Assembly: GCF_027744825.2 (NCBI RefSeq)
Contig: NC_071342.1
Span: 21,792,501 to 21,856,500, forward strand
Direction: 5' to 3'
Source of the DNA: Synchiropus splendidus
Lineage: Eukaryota > Chordata > Actinopteri > Syngnathiformes > Callionymidae
Length of the DNA: 64,000 nucleotides
Numbering within the stretch: position 1 is the first letter of the stretch; every line of letters starts with the position of its first letter. The notes under the pieces were generated by a model. That model was given only the letters and a program-made list of their open reading frames with translations. It had not been told where the DNA came from and searched no databases. Position numbers and translations under genes: made by a program. Of the stretch, positions 15,952 to 30,200 are shown piece by piece.

Positions 15952-17506
15952 TGGGTCATTACAACTGAAGGTGACCCATGTGTTTGGGATGGTTGGGTTG
16001 AGGGTGCGAGGCTGAGGGAAGTCAATGAAATGTCCCCACAGAGTCGGCGGTACAAGCGTGTGCGCGTGCGTCCCAGCTGTCCCCTCTACTCCTCGACAGC
16101 AGGTGCCTTGAATGGCCGAGGAGCTGCGGATCTGGGTCAAAGTGCTGCTCGAGTTTCTTTGCGTAATAACTTGACGAAATTGAAAATTGTGGCGACGAAT
16201 AACGACGAAAGGTTGGACGGTCATGTGACCGAGCTCAGCCCCCGAGCGTGACGTCACAGCCGCGTTCTTCGGTGACAGCTCAACATGCCGGACGGTGAAC
16301 GTGGGGTTGAAAAAGCGTCATCACAAACCTTTAGTGAGAGTCCAGCGTGTTCGCAGGGATTAGCGGTCAGATCTGGTGTCACGGGGCGCGAGGTCACAGA
16401 TGCCGCAGAGGAACTGACCTCGTCGCCTCAGCGACGGTCCTCCGGTCTGCTCGTCACGTTCCTCGGAGGCGCACGGTGACGTCACACGGCAGACCCTCGG
16501 CTGTGTCCCTGGGTAAACAAACCGTCACCTAGAATGTTGGCCTTCGTCATTGTTAGACATATTCCATGTCGATAACATTACGCTCCATGCAAGAAAAGAA
16601 GGTTTAAAAGTTCCCAACACTTTCTGTTACTCACTCACTCACTCGCAACAGTTCGTTGCCTTTGAACTTAGCGCCATTATTAGAAGACAAAAATACCGAC
16701 TCATTTTAAGCGCCAGAGCCTGAACACAACAAGAACACCAAGATAGAACGCACGTCTCGGGAAAATAAGGAGACAATAAGTTACGCTCGTGCTCTCACCT
16801 GCACTGACGCGACGGAACAGCAGTCGGTGGAGAATCCCGGTGAATCTGTCAGCGACTCCAGGGCAATAAAGTGCAGCTCGAGAGCTCATAACTGAAGCTT
16901 ACAATCAGAACTTGAGGGATTATTAAGACAAAAAAAGCAGTTCCAAACAGAGGCAGGGTTATAAAATTCTCACCTTTAATAAGTTCAAAAAGTTCACAAC
17001 AACTGTAACACCTTGAGAAGGGAGGTTTGTCTTGAACCCCTCAGGCCCACAGACCAGGGTCGGGTCCAGCAGAGCGACCCGTCAGAACTACCTGGATACT
17101 TACCATCCTGGTGCATCTGAAGTCTGAACAGTTTGTGGAGCTTTCGGCCTTCACCAAACACATGATCAGTCCGCAAGACTTTTGAAGCGCAGCGCAGTGG
17201 TATATCGCATCACGATCAAAAAGACGATTCAGACGATCCACCCCAACGTAGTGGTCCAGATCACCTGCTCTAATCTGACTGATGTTTGTCTGGTTCCATC
17301 ACCAACCCGTCACACAAACGCGCCGACATCCCAACAAGCCTGTGTCAGCAGAAATCCCCGCTCAGCACTGTGGGCTTAAGAGGTTTTCTGGATGATTTGG
17401 ATTTTATACATTCTTTTCTAATTCAACTCATTTGATTTGCACGAAAAGCCTTTTGTTGTTTTGGACACAACTCAAGCAGATAAAAGAAAAGTTAAATGTA
17501 AACCGG

Positions 17507-17512
17507 TTTATT
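17507..17512 (-). terminator. xpo1 poly(A) signal
   Basis: TTTATT on the + strand is AATAAA on the minus strand, about 760 bp downstream of the xpo1 stop codon. An untranslated region of this size is plausible for XPO1. Other sites cannot be excluded. Confidence 0.5.
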
Positions 17513-18271
17513 CTGGTTTTGCTCTAGGGTAGTGTCAGGAAGCACTGCTGCGGCGGCGAACCATCCATGAGTACAATCCAGAAACGTCTTGAGTTCAAAC
17601 AGTATCAAAGATGCCACTGACCGAGAACCCATAAATACTTCTGCCTCTTCCTAAACCATCCCAGTAATGGAGGCTCACACGTGAGCAACAATCCTCTTAG
17701 AGGAAAACAAAACGCTGATGTCGACTCGGCGACAGCATACACGCGCGCACACACCCACAACAAAAACAAACAAAAGAAAGAAAAAATGTTCCCATGTTAT
17801 TAAAGATGCTATACATTTGGGATGATATGCACATATTGGGTTTTGCCTTCCCTAAAAAACAAAAGTTCGCCTGGCACCAGCCCCACTGAAGCAGCTGTGG
17901 CGTCTCTCCAGCCTTCATAACTTCGGTCAGATTCACATTCTCCCACAATGCAGTGGGGCAGCAGCCTCACCGACAGCCCGCTCAGTCCGGCCGCGCTCTC
18001 TATTTATATATAAACAAGTGTGGGAATAGTCGAGAAAGCAAGTCGTCCTCAGAGACACAGCCACTTCATGCGAGTCTCGGATGGAACCAAACCAACGCAA
18101 CACAAACTGGGATCAAAGTGTGGAAAGTTATTACACAAAAAAGTCTCCATAGAAAACTTGATTATTCAAAAGGGGCCACAGGGCGACGCAGTACTCATGT
18201 ACACTGGCGTGGTGATGCAGTGAGCGAGGGGCCACGGGCTTCTGGACTGTACAATTGGGGCAGACGGCACC

Positions 18272-21200
18272 TCAGTCACACATCTCTTCTGGGATCTCGT
18301 GAGGGTTGAGGATTCCAGGGACGGACATCTGGATCTTGTGTTTCTCCTCCTGGGCCTGGCGCAGCGACGCCTCTCTCTCCTCCAGAAACAAGTCCGACGT
18401 GTCCTCACCAGCAAATTCCTGCAGGACAGACACAAGCTGGTGTTAGGAGGGAGAAGTCCGGAGCACAAGTGCAGACGCTGCCAGGCCAGAGGTCCACACA
18501 GATCCCACAGATCCAATGGCTCCCACCAAGCCAGTGGGTCACCTGATCTTCAACAGCAAGTCCAACTAGTGATCTGTAGAATGAACTGTCAGTGAGAGGA
18601 ACTGACCTTGATCTGAACCAGGAAGTCCCTGAGGTGCTCCTTGAAGGCAGGAATGTCCTGGTTTAAGCTGAAGAGGCCCGTTACAAACACCTTCACCTGA
18701 GCACTGAAGTAGAGAGACACACTCAGTCTCAGGTGTGTGTGTGTGTGTGTGTGTGTGCTACTCACTCCTGCAGGTGTGGGAAGGCCGTCTTGAGCAGGTT
18801 GGCTACGTACTCCTGGATGAAGACCTGGTTGTTGGCTGGCGTGGAGGGGTTGAGCGTGGTGGTGATCTTGCCCTCCTCCACCAGGTTGAACATGTAGGCC
18901 AGGATGGAGGCGTGCATGGTCAGACCTGCATGTCGCGCGCACACACGCACACTCGTGAGCTGGAGACTCTCCTCCCAACCGACAGCCATGCGTGCGGCCA
19001 CTCACCGGCTGTGTGAGACGTGTCGGTGACCACGGAGAAGATGTGCTGCAGGATGTCACAGAAGTAGGTCTGGTAGAAACTCTGGGCCGCTGCTTCCTCC
19101 TGAGCCACGTTCTGCAGCATGGTGTAGAGGATCTGGAGGCCTGAGGGACAGAGACACTCATCAGTGGTGGAGGGGCTGCAACGTTGTGATGAGATCTGAG
19201 GCCATCAGTGTAAGTAGAGTAAAAATAACCAGCATTCTAGTGTGAGGGAGGGACAATGAAGCGGTTCGGGTCCAGAATGGGCCTGAACGTACCAGTGTCA
19301 GCCACGTTCCTCATGGTGTGTTTGAAGGCCCAGATGATGGAGTCCAGTACCAGCTTGAACTGGGCTGGTGGGATGGCCAGGAATGCTGGGAAGCAGTGGG
19401 AGTTGACGGCTTGCAGAAGGTAGAAGAAGTGGGTGCGGTGCTCCGGGTACTCCTCAAAGTTCTAAGAGGAAAAAACACACCATCATGGTGGGTGACAGTA
19501 ATGGTCCATCAGCACAGCGGAAACCCTCATTTTAAGAATAATTCATAACTCAGAATTCAACATGAAGAAATCAAACAGAAAGCACTGCACACAGGTTCGT
19601 GAATTCCTCAAATCGTAGGGTCACCACAGCTGCACCTGATTATCTGAATGACTGAGCAAAGCCTTGAAAGTCTGAAACCAAGTCGCACCTTGTTGATCAT
19701 GTTTAGCGTGCATTCGAAGACGGCGTCGAATATCTGTGGGATCTCGCTGGTGATGTGGCCGCCCAGCTTGTTGACAATGGTGGCCATGGTGCTCAGGACT
19801 TCGGGCTCGCGGGCGGCGGGGACGTTGCGCTGGTAGTCAATAAGGACGGCGTCCAAGAGCGGCGGCACAAAGTTCTCTCCGACCTGCAAGGAGTCGTCCG
19901 GCGATGTTATTCAACAGATCTTCTTTTTTCCTTTGGTTCTCTCAACCCCGTTCATCATCCCACGCTGCCTCACCATCTGCGGGTCGTTGGATCGGCTGAC
20001 CCAGCCGGAGATCAGCTTCAGAGTCTCGCGTTTCACCGTCCTCATGCTCCGGATCAGCGGCTGCTTCGTCACCATCTCTCCTGCAACACACCAGACGTCC
20101 GGTTTGAGTGGAGGCTTTTGTCCTCAAGCTTGCTGTGCTTGAGCACAAAATTCTGCAGCTAATCACTTGACGGTTCGATCACATATTAAACACACGACTG
20201 ATGTACTCAACCCAAGTAATTCCCACACACACCTCCCATACCATTTGTCTGAATGGCAGCAGAAATATTCTCGCTCAGGCACTTGTAGACGTTGAGCATG
20301 TCCAGGTAAATCCGTCCCAGCTGGATTACAAACGGGTGTCCCACTGCTTTACACGCGCGCACGTTGGTCTTCAGGATGCTGCCCAGCTGCTTCACAGTCT
20401 CCGGGTCTTTCAAAATGTCCACGTTCTGACAGAAGAGCGAGGAAATGCATGTTTGAATGCCAAGACTTCCTCATGAGAAACTGGAAGTTCCTGCACGAGC
20501 GTGAGCTGAATCCTGAGCCTCACCTTGGTGGCCTGCTGGATGATGCTGTCCCACACCTGGTTTGGCAGCAGCATGTACTTCTCGATCAAGTGCTCTTGAA
20601 CAGCCTGGTCCGTCTGCGCTCCGATCATATAACCAACCGCCTCGTAGAAGGTGTGCACCTGGACAGCACAGAGGTCGTGCGGTCAGTGGGTCACCAGGAC
20701 ACAAGTGTTGGGTAGAGCCTGACCTGCTGCGGTTGTAAGTCGCAGATGATGGTGTTGATGTTGTTGAGGATCTCATCGATGAAGGGCATCACCTCTCCCA
20801 CCTGCACCTGGATGAAGTGGCGCCGGCACTTCTGGGCGATCTTGATGAAAGTGTCACACGCCATGTCCTGAACCCCATCGTGTGTTTCTGAGCCACAAGG
20901 ACACAAACCTCAACATAAGCTTGTCAGGTATTGAGAACCAAATTTTAAGGAGGAGGTGGCCGGGTGACCACACTCACCGTGCATGAACTCAAAGAGCTTG
21001 TTGACCACAGTCTTGAGGAACTTCCAGTGGGCTCTGAGGAAGCGCGGGTACTGGCCGACGATGTACATGATGTTGGAAGCAATGATGGCCTTGTTGTCCT
21101 TCCCTCTCTTCTGCTCGCACAGACCCAGCAGATCCTGCAACAGCACATATGCTGCAGAGAACAGCACCGCAGACTGAACCAGTAGTGGCAGGACTGTTAC

Positions 21201-24200
21201 AGTACCTTGATGACAGTGACCAGGAACCTCTTCTCATCCTCCTCGTGCATGGCTCCGCTGATGGACCCGATGGCCCAGCACAAGGTGTTAAGGTTCTTCC
21301 AGGACCACTCAGTGCCGTTTACTTGATTGTGGAGCTTCTCCGTCATGATACGCTCTGTGTCGGCGTAGTCCAAGTGGGTCAGGTACACTGCATGGAACAT
21401 GGGGAAGGAAGAATTACTCTTATGCAGTGTGCTCTCATGTCAGGGTCAGATGCAGCTCTGCACAAACACAAACTACAGGAAATGTAAGGTTCTCTCTTTT
21501 AGATAAAAGCTCTCCAAAAACAGAGTTCAGGGAAAAGAGCAAATCTCCCTTCCAACTCGGTGAATATCCAATCGTTCCCTGGTTTTGTCTGTTCAAGCTG
21601 CCATTATATTATAATTATGTATAAGAACTGGAGGAGCCAACTACACTGACAGTGTATCAAGTGCAAGCAGCTACAGAGTCAACCTGAACAACCCAAGCGA
21701 TGAGTTCACCCGTGGTGTGTGGACCTTTCTGAAAGGAGCATGACTAAATATGGAAGTGCTTTCCTTCACGATGTCATAAGTGCAAACTGCATACAAAAAT
21801 GCACCCTTTAAGATTTTAGATAAACTTGATCAGCTGTGGGTTACAGGTAGAAAAGAAATGAGAGCTGATACTTTCTGGCTGCAATCCACCAAGTGCTGCA
21901 GCATCAAGCGCAACATCCCACGTCCTGAAGCTGATCAGCCAGATCAGATACACTTCAACTCTGACTTCTAAAACACACATTCTTACCCAGCGTTTCCCTC
22001 ATGTTCTTGTAGAGGTTGATGGAATCGGTGTCCTTCATGAACTCCCTGACCACCTCCCCCTGGTCGTTCTCCACCACCAGCACTTCCTCCGGCTTGGCCA
22101 TACGACTGACCATGAGCAGACGCACCTGTCGGAGGGGATAAACACCCGTCATCACCCGAAAGCATCAAATAAACCGCTGGCACATCAGCCACTCCCAGGG
22201 ACGACACAATGGGGCACTTGTATACCTGCTATTTTTACACCTCAGGTCCTGACATATTCCACAGGTTTGCCAAGCAGATAAACATTTCTGGTTGCTTTTC
22301 AGGGGAATGGGTTATTTTGGCAACAGGTTGGCCACCACCTGTTGCTGCTCTGCTGCCAGCTCGATCTAAGATGTCGCAAGCGAGTGTATAATCGCTCCCA
22401 AGAGGAGGACAGGCCAGAGCTGGTGATGAAGGCAGCCGGTATTTTAATGCAGAGCGGAAGACCCCAGCGCCCCCCATGAAAATATGATACTGAGAATAAA
22501 CATCACCTACAAATTAGAGCTGGTCAACTAGAAAGTCTGAAGTACACTCGTTGAAACCAGGAAGTCCAGAATAGAAAGTAAGCGGTAAAATAGGCAGTGT
22601 GAATTACACCCAGAACTAGGAGACTGAAATAAACTTGATAAACTCTGAGGTTACTTCTCCTTAGTCCAGAGAGGATTTGTCACTTAACCAACCGCTATGT
22701 TGTTCCATTCACACACTGTGTGCAACCGTGATTGCTCGGAGAGGAGGGGCTGTGATGATCAGTAAGCTCAAGTCACTACTTCCTGACCCCTCGATGTTCA
22801 ATTAAGTTGAAAAAGTTCAATAGCAGTAAACTCTTGTATCAATGAATAATTAAACTGGTAGGAAAATGATCATTTGCATGTCAGTCACATATCACAGATT
22901 AACAAAAAACAACGTGACGACTTTTCTGTGAGTCAATGTGTTACCTTGGAGAGCACAGGCAGGTAGAGCTGTCTGCGTGGGGGCACGTCAAAGTGCTGGT
23001 TGCCAGACAACAGTGGGGATGTGGATGTGGAGAAGGGACTTTCTCTGTAGAGCTCAGCAGCTAAGTGGTTCCAGTATTCCAAACAGATTTTGAAGATCTC
23101 TGTCTCTTCCACTTCAGACACTAGTAGCATGTAGTGGAGCGCCTGAGGGGCAAAAAGTGGGTCAGGGAGGAGTTTCCCCAGCACAGCAGCAGCAGCTGTG
23201 AGGACATCAGCTCACCTCCATTAGCGTCTCCCTAATGTTGAGTCTTTTCTCAATGAGCTGCCCGTGCTCCTTCAAGAAGGTGCAGAGGAACAAGCTGAGG
23301 TTCTGAATGAAGTTCTGCTCGTCATCTTTCCCATTGGCGTAGGCCAGACGGATGTTCGTATTCAGAGGAAGCATCTGAGCAGACGGTGACAAGAATCAAT
23401 CCTAGCCCTCTGGGTGACAGTGAGATGTAAGAATGTCCACCCACCTGTTTAAGCTGACACATGGTCAGTGTGAAGAGCGAGACAAATTGTTCCTCGTACT
23501 GGCTCACACTTACACCGGCAATCTCTGTCAAGCACTTGAGGGTCACGTTGCGGAACATGGGCACGTTTAAGAACTGAAACAGATTTGTCAACAGTGGATG
23601 AATGCGACAATCAAAACAATCTGAAGCTGGCGTTGGGTCTATTGAAGACTGCATCAATGACACATGGTGTGCTCTGTTGTAGTGAGTGCTGGACCGTCTG
23701 ACGGTATTTCTATTTATACTGACGGGAGAGTAAATCAGCTCTTTCCATGACTACAATTGGAGATAAGGCATTTTCCTTTTCACATTGCAGCTGATTATAG
23801 CAGTGTTTAGTTCTTACACTGTCTGGAAAGTATTATCAAAAAAGCATTTTACCCAACTAAGACATGTTGGTTACTCATTGATTCCAAGCTGAAAACTAAT
23901 TTTCAGTCACAAGATTCTTGTAAATTGATATTATGGGTTTGTATTAATGAGACAGATCAAGTCTTTTCCATCTTCATCTCATGCTAATGTTTCATGCTAA
24001 CAGCTTAGCACAGAGATAAGAGTCTTGACATGTGGAACATTTAAACTTGTTTCAATAAAAAATTGTTTCAACTTGTTTTCATAAAAATAAAGACCTTGGA
24101 AAAAAAGAGTGCTGTACCAGTCTGCCCTGGGACAAAGCTAAACTGTCTTTAACTGAGGGCTTCTTTGTATCCCTTTGTCTCATATGATAGTCCCTCCTAT

Positions 24201-27200
24201 CACCAGTCCTGGTACTGGACTTTTGAGGTCCATGAAAATTCCATTCACTTAAATAAGGGTGGCTACAGCTTTTTGGTGATTTGTGATGAGACCTCATCAA
24301 AGACAGATTCAGCAAATTACAGTAAATAGCAAAATCCACAAAAATATTATTGTCTGTGGGAAGATCGACGTTTATCATTTCTGCAACGTATCACCCTCTC
24401 TGTCCCAACAATGGACAGATCATGATTATTTTTGTGCGTTCATTTATTAACAAGTGCCACTGACCAATAGGAGCCAGTTATGTTTTTTACAGAACTGACA
24501 AAAGCCAAGATAAATGGCATTTGTCTCAGTTATGATACCCTTTAGTAATGGCCAGACACAACTGTTGGATCATAGATAACATCAAAATGAATGTGTATTT
24601 TAAATGGCTTAACAAGAGTGTTTTATCAGGACATCAAATAATGAGTCCATGTGGTGTCACACTATTAGGTGTATACTCATAACAGCCGACTGACCTTATA
24701 CACAAGAGTGCTGATCAGTTTGGTTTCGAAGATGTAGCCCAGAGGAATCCAGTTGAGGAACCGTAAAAGCGTCTCCAGTGTTGCGTGGACGAGAGGGGCA
24801 TTCTGGGAGTTTTCCTAGATGTAAAGAAATTATTCATAGACAGTGAAGGGGCTGAGGAGATACAGTTTAATAGACTGGGAATGATCACGTACCATCACAA
24901 ACTGGCAGAGTTGGAATATCTGGGAGAATTCGTTGCACATGCTGCAAGAAACAAAGTAAGACATCAGACCATGTATTGTGCTGGAGACAGCACCAGTATC
25001 ACCTTGACAAAAAGCCCTAAACTGCGGCAGGAAAGATGTATGAAACATCAGGACATTTAATGCAAAATACTAAATTACACTTAAAAGACAAAACACAATA
25101 CAGGTGATGCCTTTTCTCTGTGTCAACTAACAACAACTCAGACAAGGCTGAGAGAGATGTCATTAAATGTCAGGTATCATTGATAACATCCGACAGCTGT
25201 CCTGAGACTTGGTGCTGATGAAGCACCAAAAGTGTTGAAAAATGGGTCACCGATACATCATGCATCACAATAACAACACCCAAGAGAGAGAGATTACAAA
25301 TGTGGAGCAAAACATCCCCAAGAATGCATGCGTATAATTCAGCAAGCACCTGATTGCGCTTTGTTAGGATGATAAAACAGGGTTACCCACTGGCCATAGT
25401 CATTATGCCTGGATAAATTAGAGACGCTGAAGGAAACACACTGTACCAAACATACCCGGGATGACTCATACCTAATCCACAAAAACATTGTTTCCTCTTT
25501 TTGTTTCTCCTCTACAAATGAACTCAGGATTCTTCTGAACTTAAAGTGTTCCACTTTCAATGTTTATTTTATTCATCAAAACACAGCGATGAGCAATGGT
25601 TGACAAATGCACTAAAGATAACCCTAAAGATATATTGTATCCATACAAAACTTAAAGACTGGTGCGACAACTAAAAGGGAATGTCTAAATGAAATACAGT
25701 TTGAGGGTCTCTGCATATAAGCACGAGATGGCAGCAGTCAAAACCTCAGTCAGATGCGTCTTTCATCCTAATGTTTTATGTCAGATTCTCTACACATAAA
25801 GAGTGAGGTCAAGAGTGCTGACCTGTCTTTTAGATGCTTGGCTTTGACCTGGGTCATCTGACCGCTTGAGAAGTCAAAAACCTCCTCACTGAGCAGCTTC
25901 AGAATCACCATGTTGTTCTGGCAGAGGCTCTCACTTGTCCGACTGGCTCCCACGATGTCGCTGATGAAGGTGGGCCAGTGTTTGGGCCATTCCTGCTTCA
26001 AGATCTGCACAAGCACATATCAGTCTGAGATGATTCACCAGAGACATGTCTCTGCATAAATATTATTGTGGCAGCCGTGCTAAAAATAGACATTCCTTCT
26101 CACAATTCGAAGTCGGTCACTTTGCAAAAAAGAAGCAGTGTGTGAGTGTGTTTTGGAAGGAGGCCGACTCAGGTAGAGACGTGACAAACGTGAACAGACA
26201 TTAAAAACGCAGCCTCTTGAGAACAAGCGTATAATCTGTAGCACTACAGCCTGAAGGCCACAGCAGTGTGAGCAGGGCTGACGTCAGCAGTGACTCATCC
26301 TCACTGGCATTAATGCAGAGTCATTGGTGGAGCTGCTGAGAGGTCCGCTCACTGAACCATCAATACACATGTAGCTAAAAGTGTGCACTCTTCAGTCTAG
26401 GATTTGATATGACTAGATCTGCAGAATTTATATTCACTGGCGGCATGACATTACACACATAAAAATGTGATTCTTCGCAGCCATTAAAGTGCAGCAGCAT
26501 GTCTTCTCATTTGTTCATAAAAACCCTTTGAGCAATAATAGTGGATGCCAGGAACCCTCCTGTTCTAGTAACGACCAGTATCAAATTGTTCCACATTTTA
26601 ATGTCAGCAGTGCAAAACCCCAGATACCTCAGCATGTTGACAAATGTACTTGTTCTCAAACACGTGTTTATGCTGGAAAACATTGGAACCCCCTCTTTGG
26701 TATGGTTACCCACTCTGACCCAAAACAGGCGATGTGTAATCTCCCATCACTTATGCAGTCCACTTAGGTTCCAGCACTAGGTTTACGCTTAGGCGCGAAT
26801 TGTTGCAGCATATCATTGTTCTTCATTGCAACTGCATCTTAGCTACTTTTAAAAATGCATGAGGAATTAAAAGACAACAATGTGTGGGGTTGTATCTTCA
26901 GCGACAAACAAACATTAAAAAAGCCATGAGAAGATAACAAAACACGAGGTGTCAAGCATAAGCAATTTTATTTGTCATTCCTCCCTTCATTTTTTTTTCT
27001 CGAAAAATTCTTAACCCTAAGTTTGTTTTAAAATTGTTTTCTTTTATTTTATATCACAGTATAAACTGCATACAGTGCAAATGTATAAGCAGTTGACAAA
27101 AGTTCCATTTGGTTCTTACCTGAACAAGAATCATGTTCAGCTTTCCAATGTACACCTTCTCTTTCTGGAAAGGAGAACATAACAGTTAAAACAAAGCAGA

Positions 27201-30200
27201 TATTGCTTATAGATATTATTTTACAAATGTAGCCAGAATTCTTGGTCAGCACAGACTGACAATGTTTAATGAGCTCAGGTTAGGACTTTTAATGATGCAC
27301 CTGCAGCGAAGTTAGAAAACTGCTCTCTCAGCAGGATGTTGACAATAATCCTAAACTGATGTGAGGCTGTATATGAAAGAGCCAGCGAACACAGTAGGGA
27401 AAGTACTATGACTGAACATGAGTTTGGATAGTTCTGGAAAAAAAAACTGTGCTTATTTGTCCAGAACCTCCGGACAGAAACTAAACTACACATAGGTGGC
27501 AAAAAAATGGTGAGACATGCAGGCAATTTATTTTATATATATATATTTTTTTTTTAATTGGGTAAATTTATCTTCTACTTTTTAAGGACAGGATAACTAG
27601 ACATGAAAATTAGATGTTGGAATAGATGTTGGAGATTTAATATTTAATATTTGTTATGCTAAAATATTTCAAGTGCATTCCACTCACCTCCACATTGGAA
27701 GCATCTGAAGATGTCTTGATAATCAGACCAACAACATACTTTTTAATACCTGAAGGAGACAAAAAACACGTCAACATGAAACTAAACGCACCCAAACATA
27801 TTTGATCAAACCTAATGAATCAAGGTGATAAAGACACAATGGAACAAAACAGAACAGAGAACATGTCACGAAGGAAACATCAAAGGACGATATCTTTCAC
27901 AACACAATTTGAACCAATTAAAATTCAAATATCAAGTTTCAAAACATAATTTTAAAGGGTTTACAACAATTAACATAGTTTTTTTTAATTACCCTAACCC
28001 GTACATGTTGGTACGTTCATGACCCGTACACATCAAATACCAATTAATCGATAGTCGATGACTAGTCAACTACCAAAACAGTCTTTAGTTGCAGCCGTAG
28101 TTGTTGTATAGTTCCATCATTCATTAAGAGTGGAGGTCTCTTGGTTGGGCATGGCCTAGCTAAAACAGTCAATATTCCCTGATGTATCGCAAACGCCAAT
28201 AAAAGACAGAAGATCAAATGAAAGAGATGCTGAACAATCCACAACATGAAAATTGTCGAGAAGTCGATGAACATCACAGTAAACTGTCACGTGTTGAAAG
28301 CCATTTTAGCAGCAACAAACGGCACTTTTGGGCCTTAAAATAAAAACGGGCCTCAGTCGTTTACGCTCCAAAAACAATTGCTCCAGTCCAAGTTCTAACC
28401 ATTTTGCAGCTGCCAGAACGAGCCAGTCGTGCAGAAAACAAACCAGCATGCTTAGTGGGGGAATACTGCTCGACTTGGCAACCGCACGTCACAACATTTC
28501 GCAACACTGACAAGAGGGACAGATTGCACGATGAAAGAAAATGATGCTACTTTACCTTCACACTGATTCCGGGGTAGAATCTTCCATCTTGTTTTAATAA
28601 CTGTTTCCAGAATCTGAAGGGCATAGTACTGTAATGTGCAAGGAGACAGACGCATTAGAACAGCTGCTCCACACAAGCTCTGAGCAATAACAGCACAAAT
28701 AATAAGAATGAGTGGACCGGCCTGATACAACTCATCGAATCAGCTCTTTGTTCATCATGCAGAATTGTTGGGATTTGTTTGTTAAATGTGTATGAGCGTC
28801 AAGCTGGAACACTGCAGTGGTCCTGCTGTTTCTCCCAGCATCACACCAGACCAGACAGCACAAAGAGAAAACAAGCCATTAACCAGCTTTGGCTCCAATT
28901 GCTCTGAGGGGAGGTGAATGCTCCCTGTGATATAACAAGCACTTCATCTTTACCTAAATCACAGAAACCATGGAGGGTTGGGCATCAACAGCTGCATCTG
29001 ATATCACAGACTGGTACTTTAGTGTGAATTCTTGCTCAATTCTCTGATGGACTTACGACAGTGTCTGTGCTGAAGCATAAAGGAAGGCCTCATGAACATG
29101 AACAGGACTGTGGTCATGTAGTGAAGCAGCAAAACAAACTCAGATTCACACTCATCTAATAAGAAAGTTGATGACGCATCTGTTTAGGACAGAAGAATCC
29201 TATTGTGTTGGCTGCGCAGTGCAGGTCACTGGTGCAGGACTTGTACAGATAATATACAAACATGTACAGTATATAGAGCACACTTTAATATCTTGCATCG
29301 GCTCTCCAGCTCTTTAAGAATTATTTTATTGGTTTTAGATAGATATTCATGTTTATGCACCACTCCAACATGATAAGTAGAGGGAACTGGTGGTGATGTG
29401 AATTCTCATGTTCAGTTCTCATGTCGTTTAACTGATAAATATAATGTCCAATGAGCTGACATTAAGGATTTTTGAACTAGCCGCATAAAAATAAATTATT
29501 AAAGATACCCAACCCAGGACCATGTCACTCATTTAAAGTTAATAAATGGAATTGATAAAGGGTCTGTGTGCTTTGGGAAAAATCTATTTTGGTCTTGAAC
29601 TGAAATACTTGAGAAATGAAACTTGCAAGGTCTCGCTAACGGGTTTACATGGCTGGTTATCTGTTTCGAGATAATTCATTTTCAAAGTAGATATAGCAGA
29701 CAGCACTAGCAGGAGTTTTCTGCAGCACGACATCAGAACAAACAATGAGGGGAAAAAAACTTCCACCAGAAAAAAATACCTTCAGTACAGTGAGGACGCA
29801 AATTCGCCTTTCACTGACCCCATAACGCACAGACCCTCAGCAATCCATTTTACTGGTGTGCCATTAGGAACAGCAAGACCAGCCACAGGTTTGGTCGTTT
29901 TTCAGGGTGAGCTACGTGGACGCACGAAACCAAAAATCATTTGTGTCTAAATTAGACCTGTTCACCTGCAGGGATCATGGACAGACAAGTATTTTGGATA
30001 TAAGTGAGTCCTTATCTGCATATCATCCATTCCCAGGCCACTGAGGTGAAAATTATTCTAGCATCCTGAGAACTTAATGGTCCACACAGGAGTCTCATTC
30101 TGGTCAGGGATGAGCCGTGCTCTCCGATTAAGATGTGGATGAGAAACATCCATACAGGGCCACATGCAAATGAGATGTGGAAAAGTATTAGCTCTACCTG

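Larger units (their letters stand above)
15000..17490. other. Convergent intergenic region between sanbr and xpo1
   Basis: In human this interval carries C2orf74, AHSA2 and USP34. I saw no exon resembling any of them: USP34 would be very large and AHSA2 would show an Aha1-type domain. The stretch has an inverted copy of the dispersed tail repeat (15819-15896), a long TA microsatellite, a CpG-containing block at about 16030-16520 that could be an orphan promoter or non-coding exon, and AT-rich sequence. The open frame across the TA repeat is an artefact. Confidence 0.55.

Noticed and set aside
15817..16257. 146-codon minus-strand frame with a long Tyr-Ile run
   Set aside because: It crosses the TA microsatellite and a truncated repeat; the run is simple-sequence translation.
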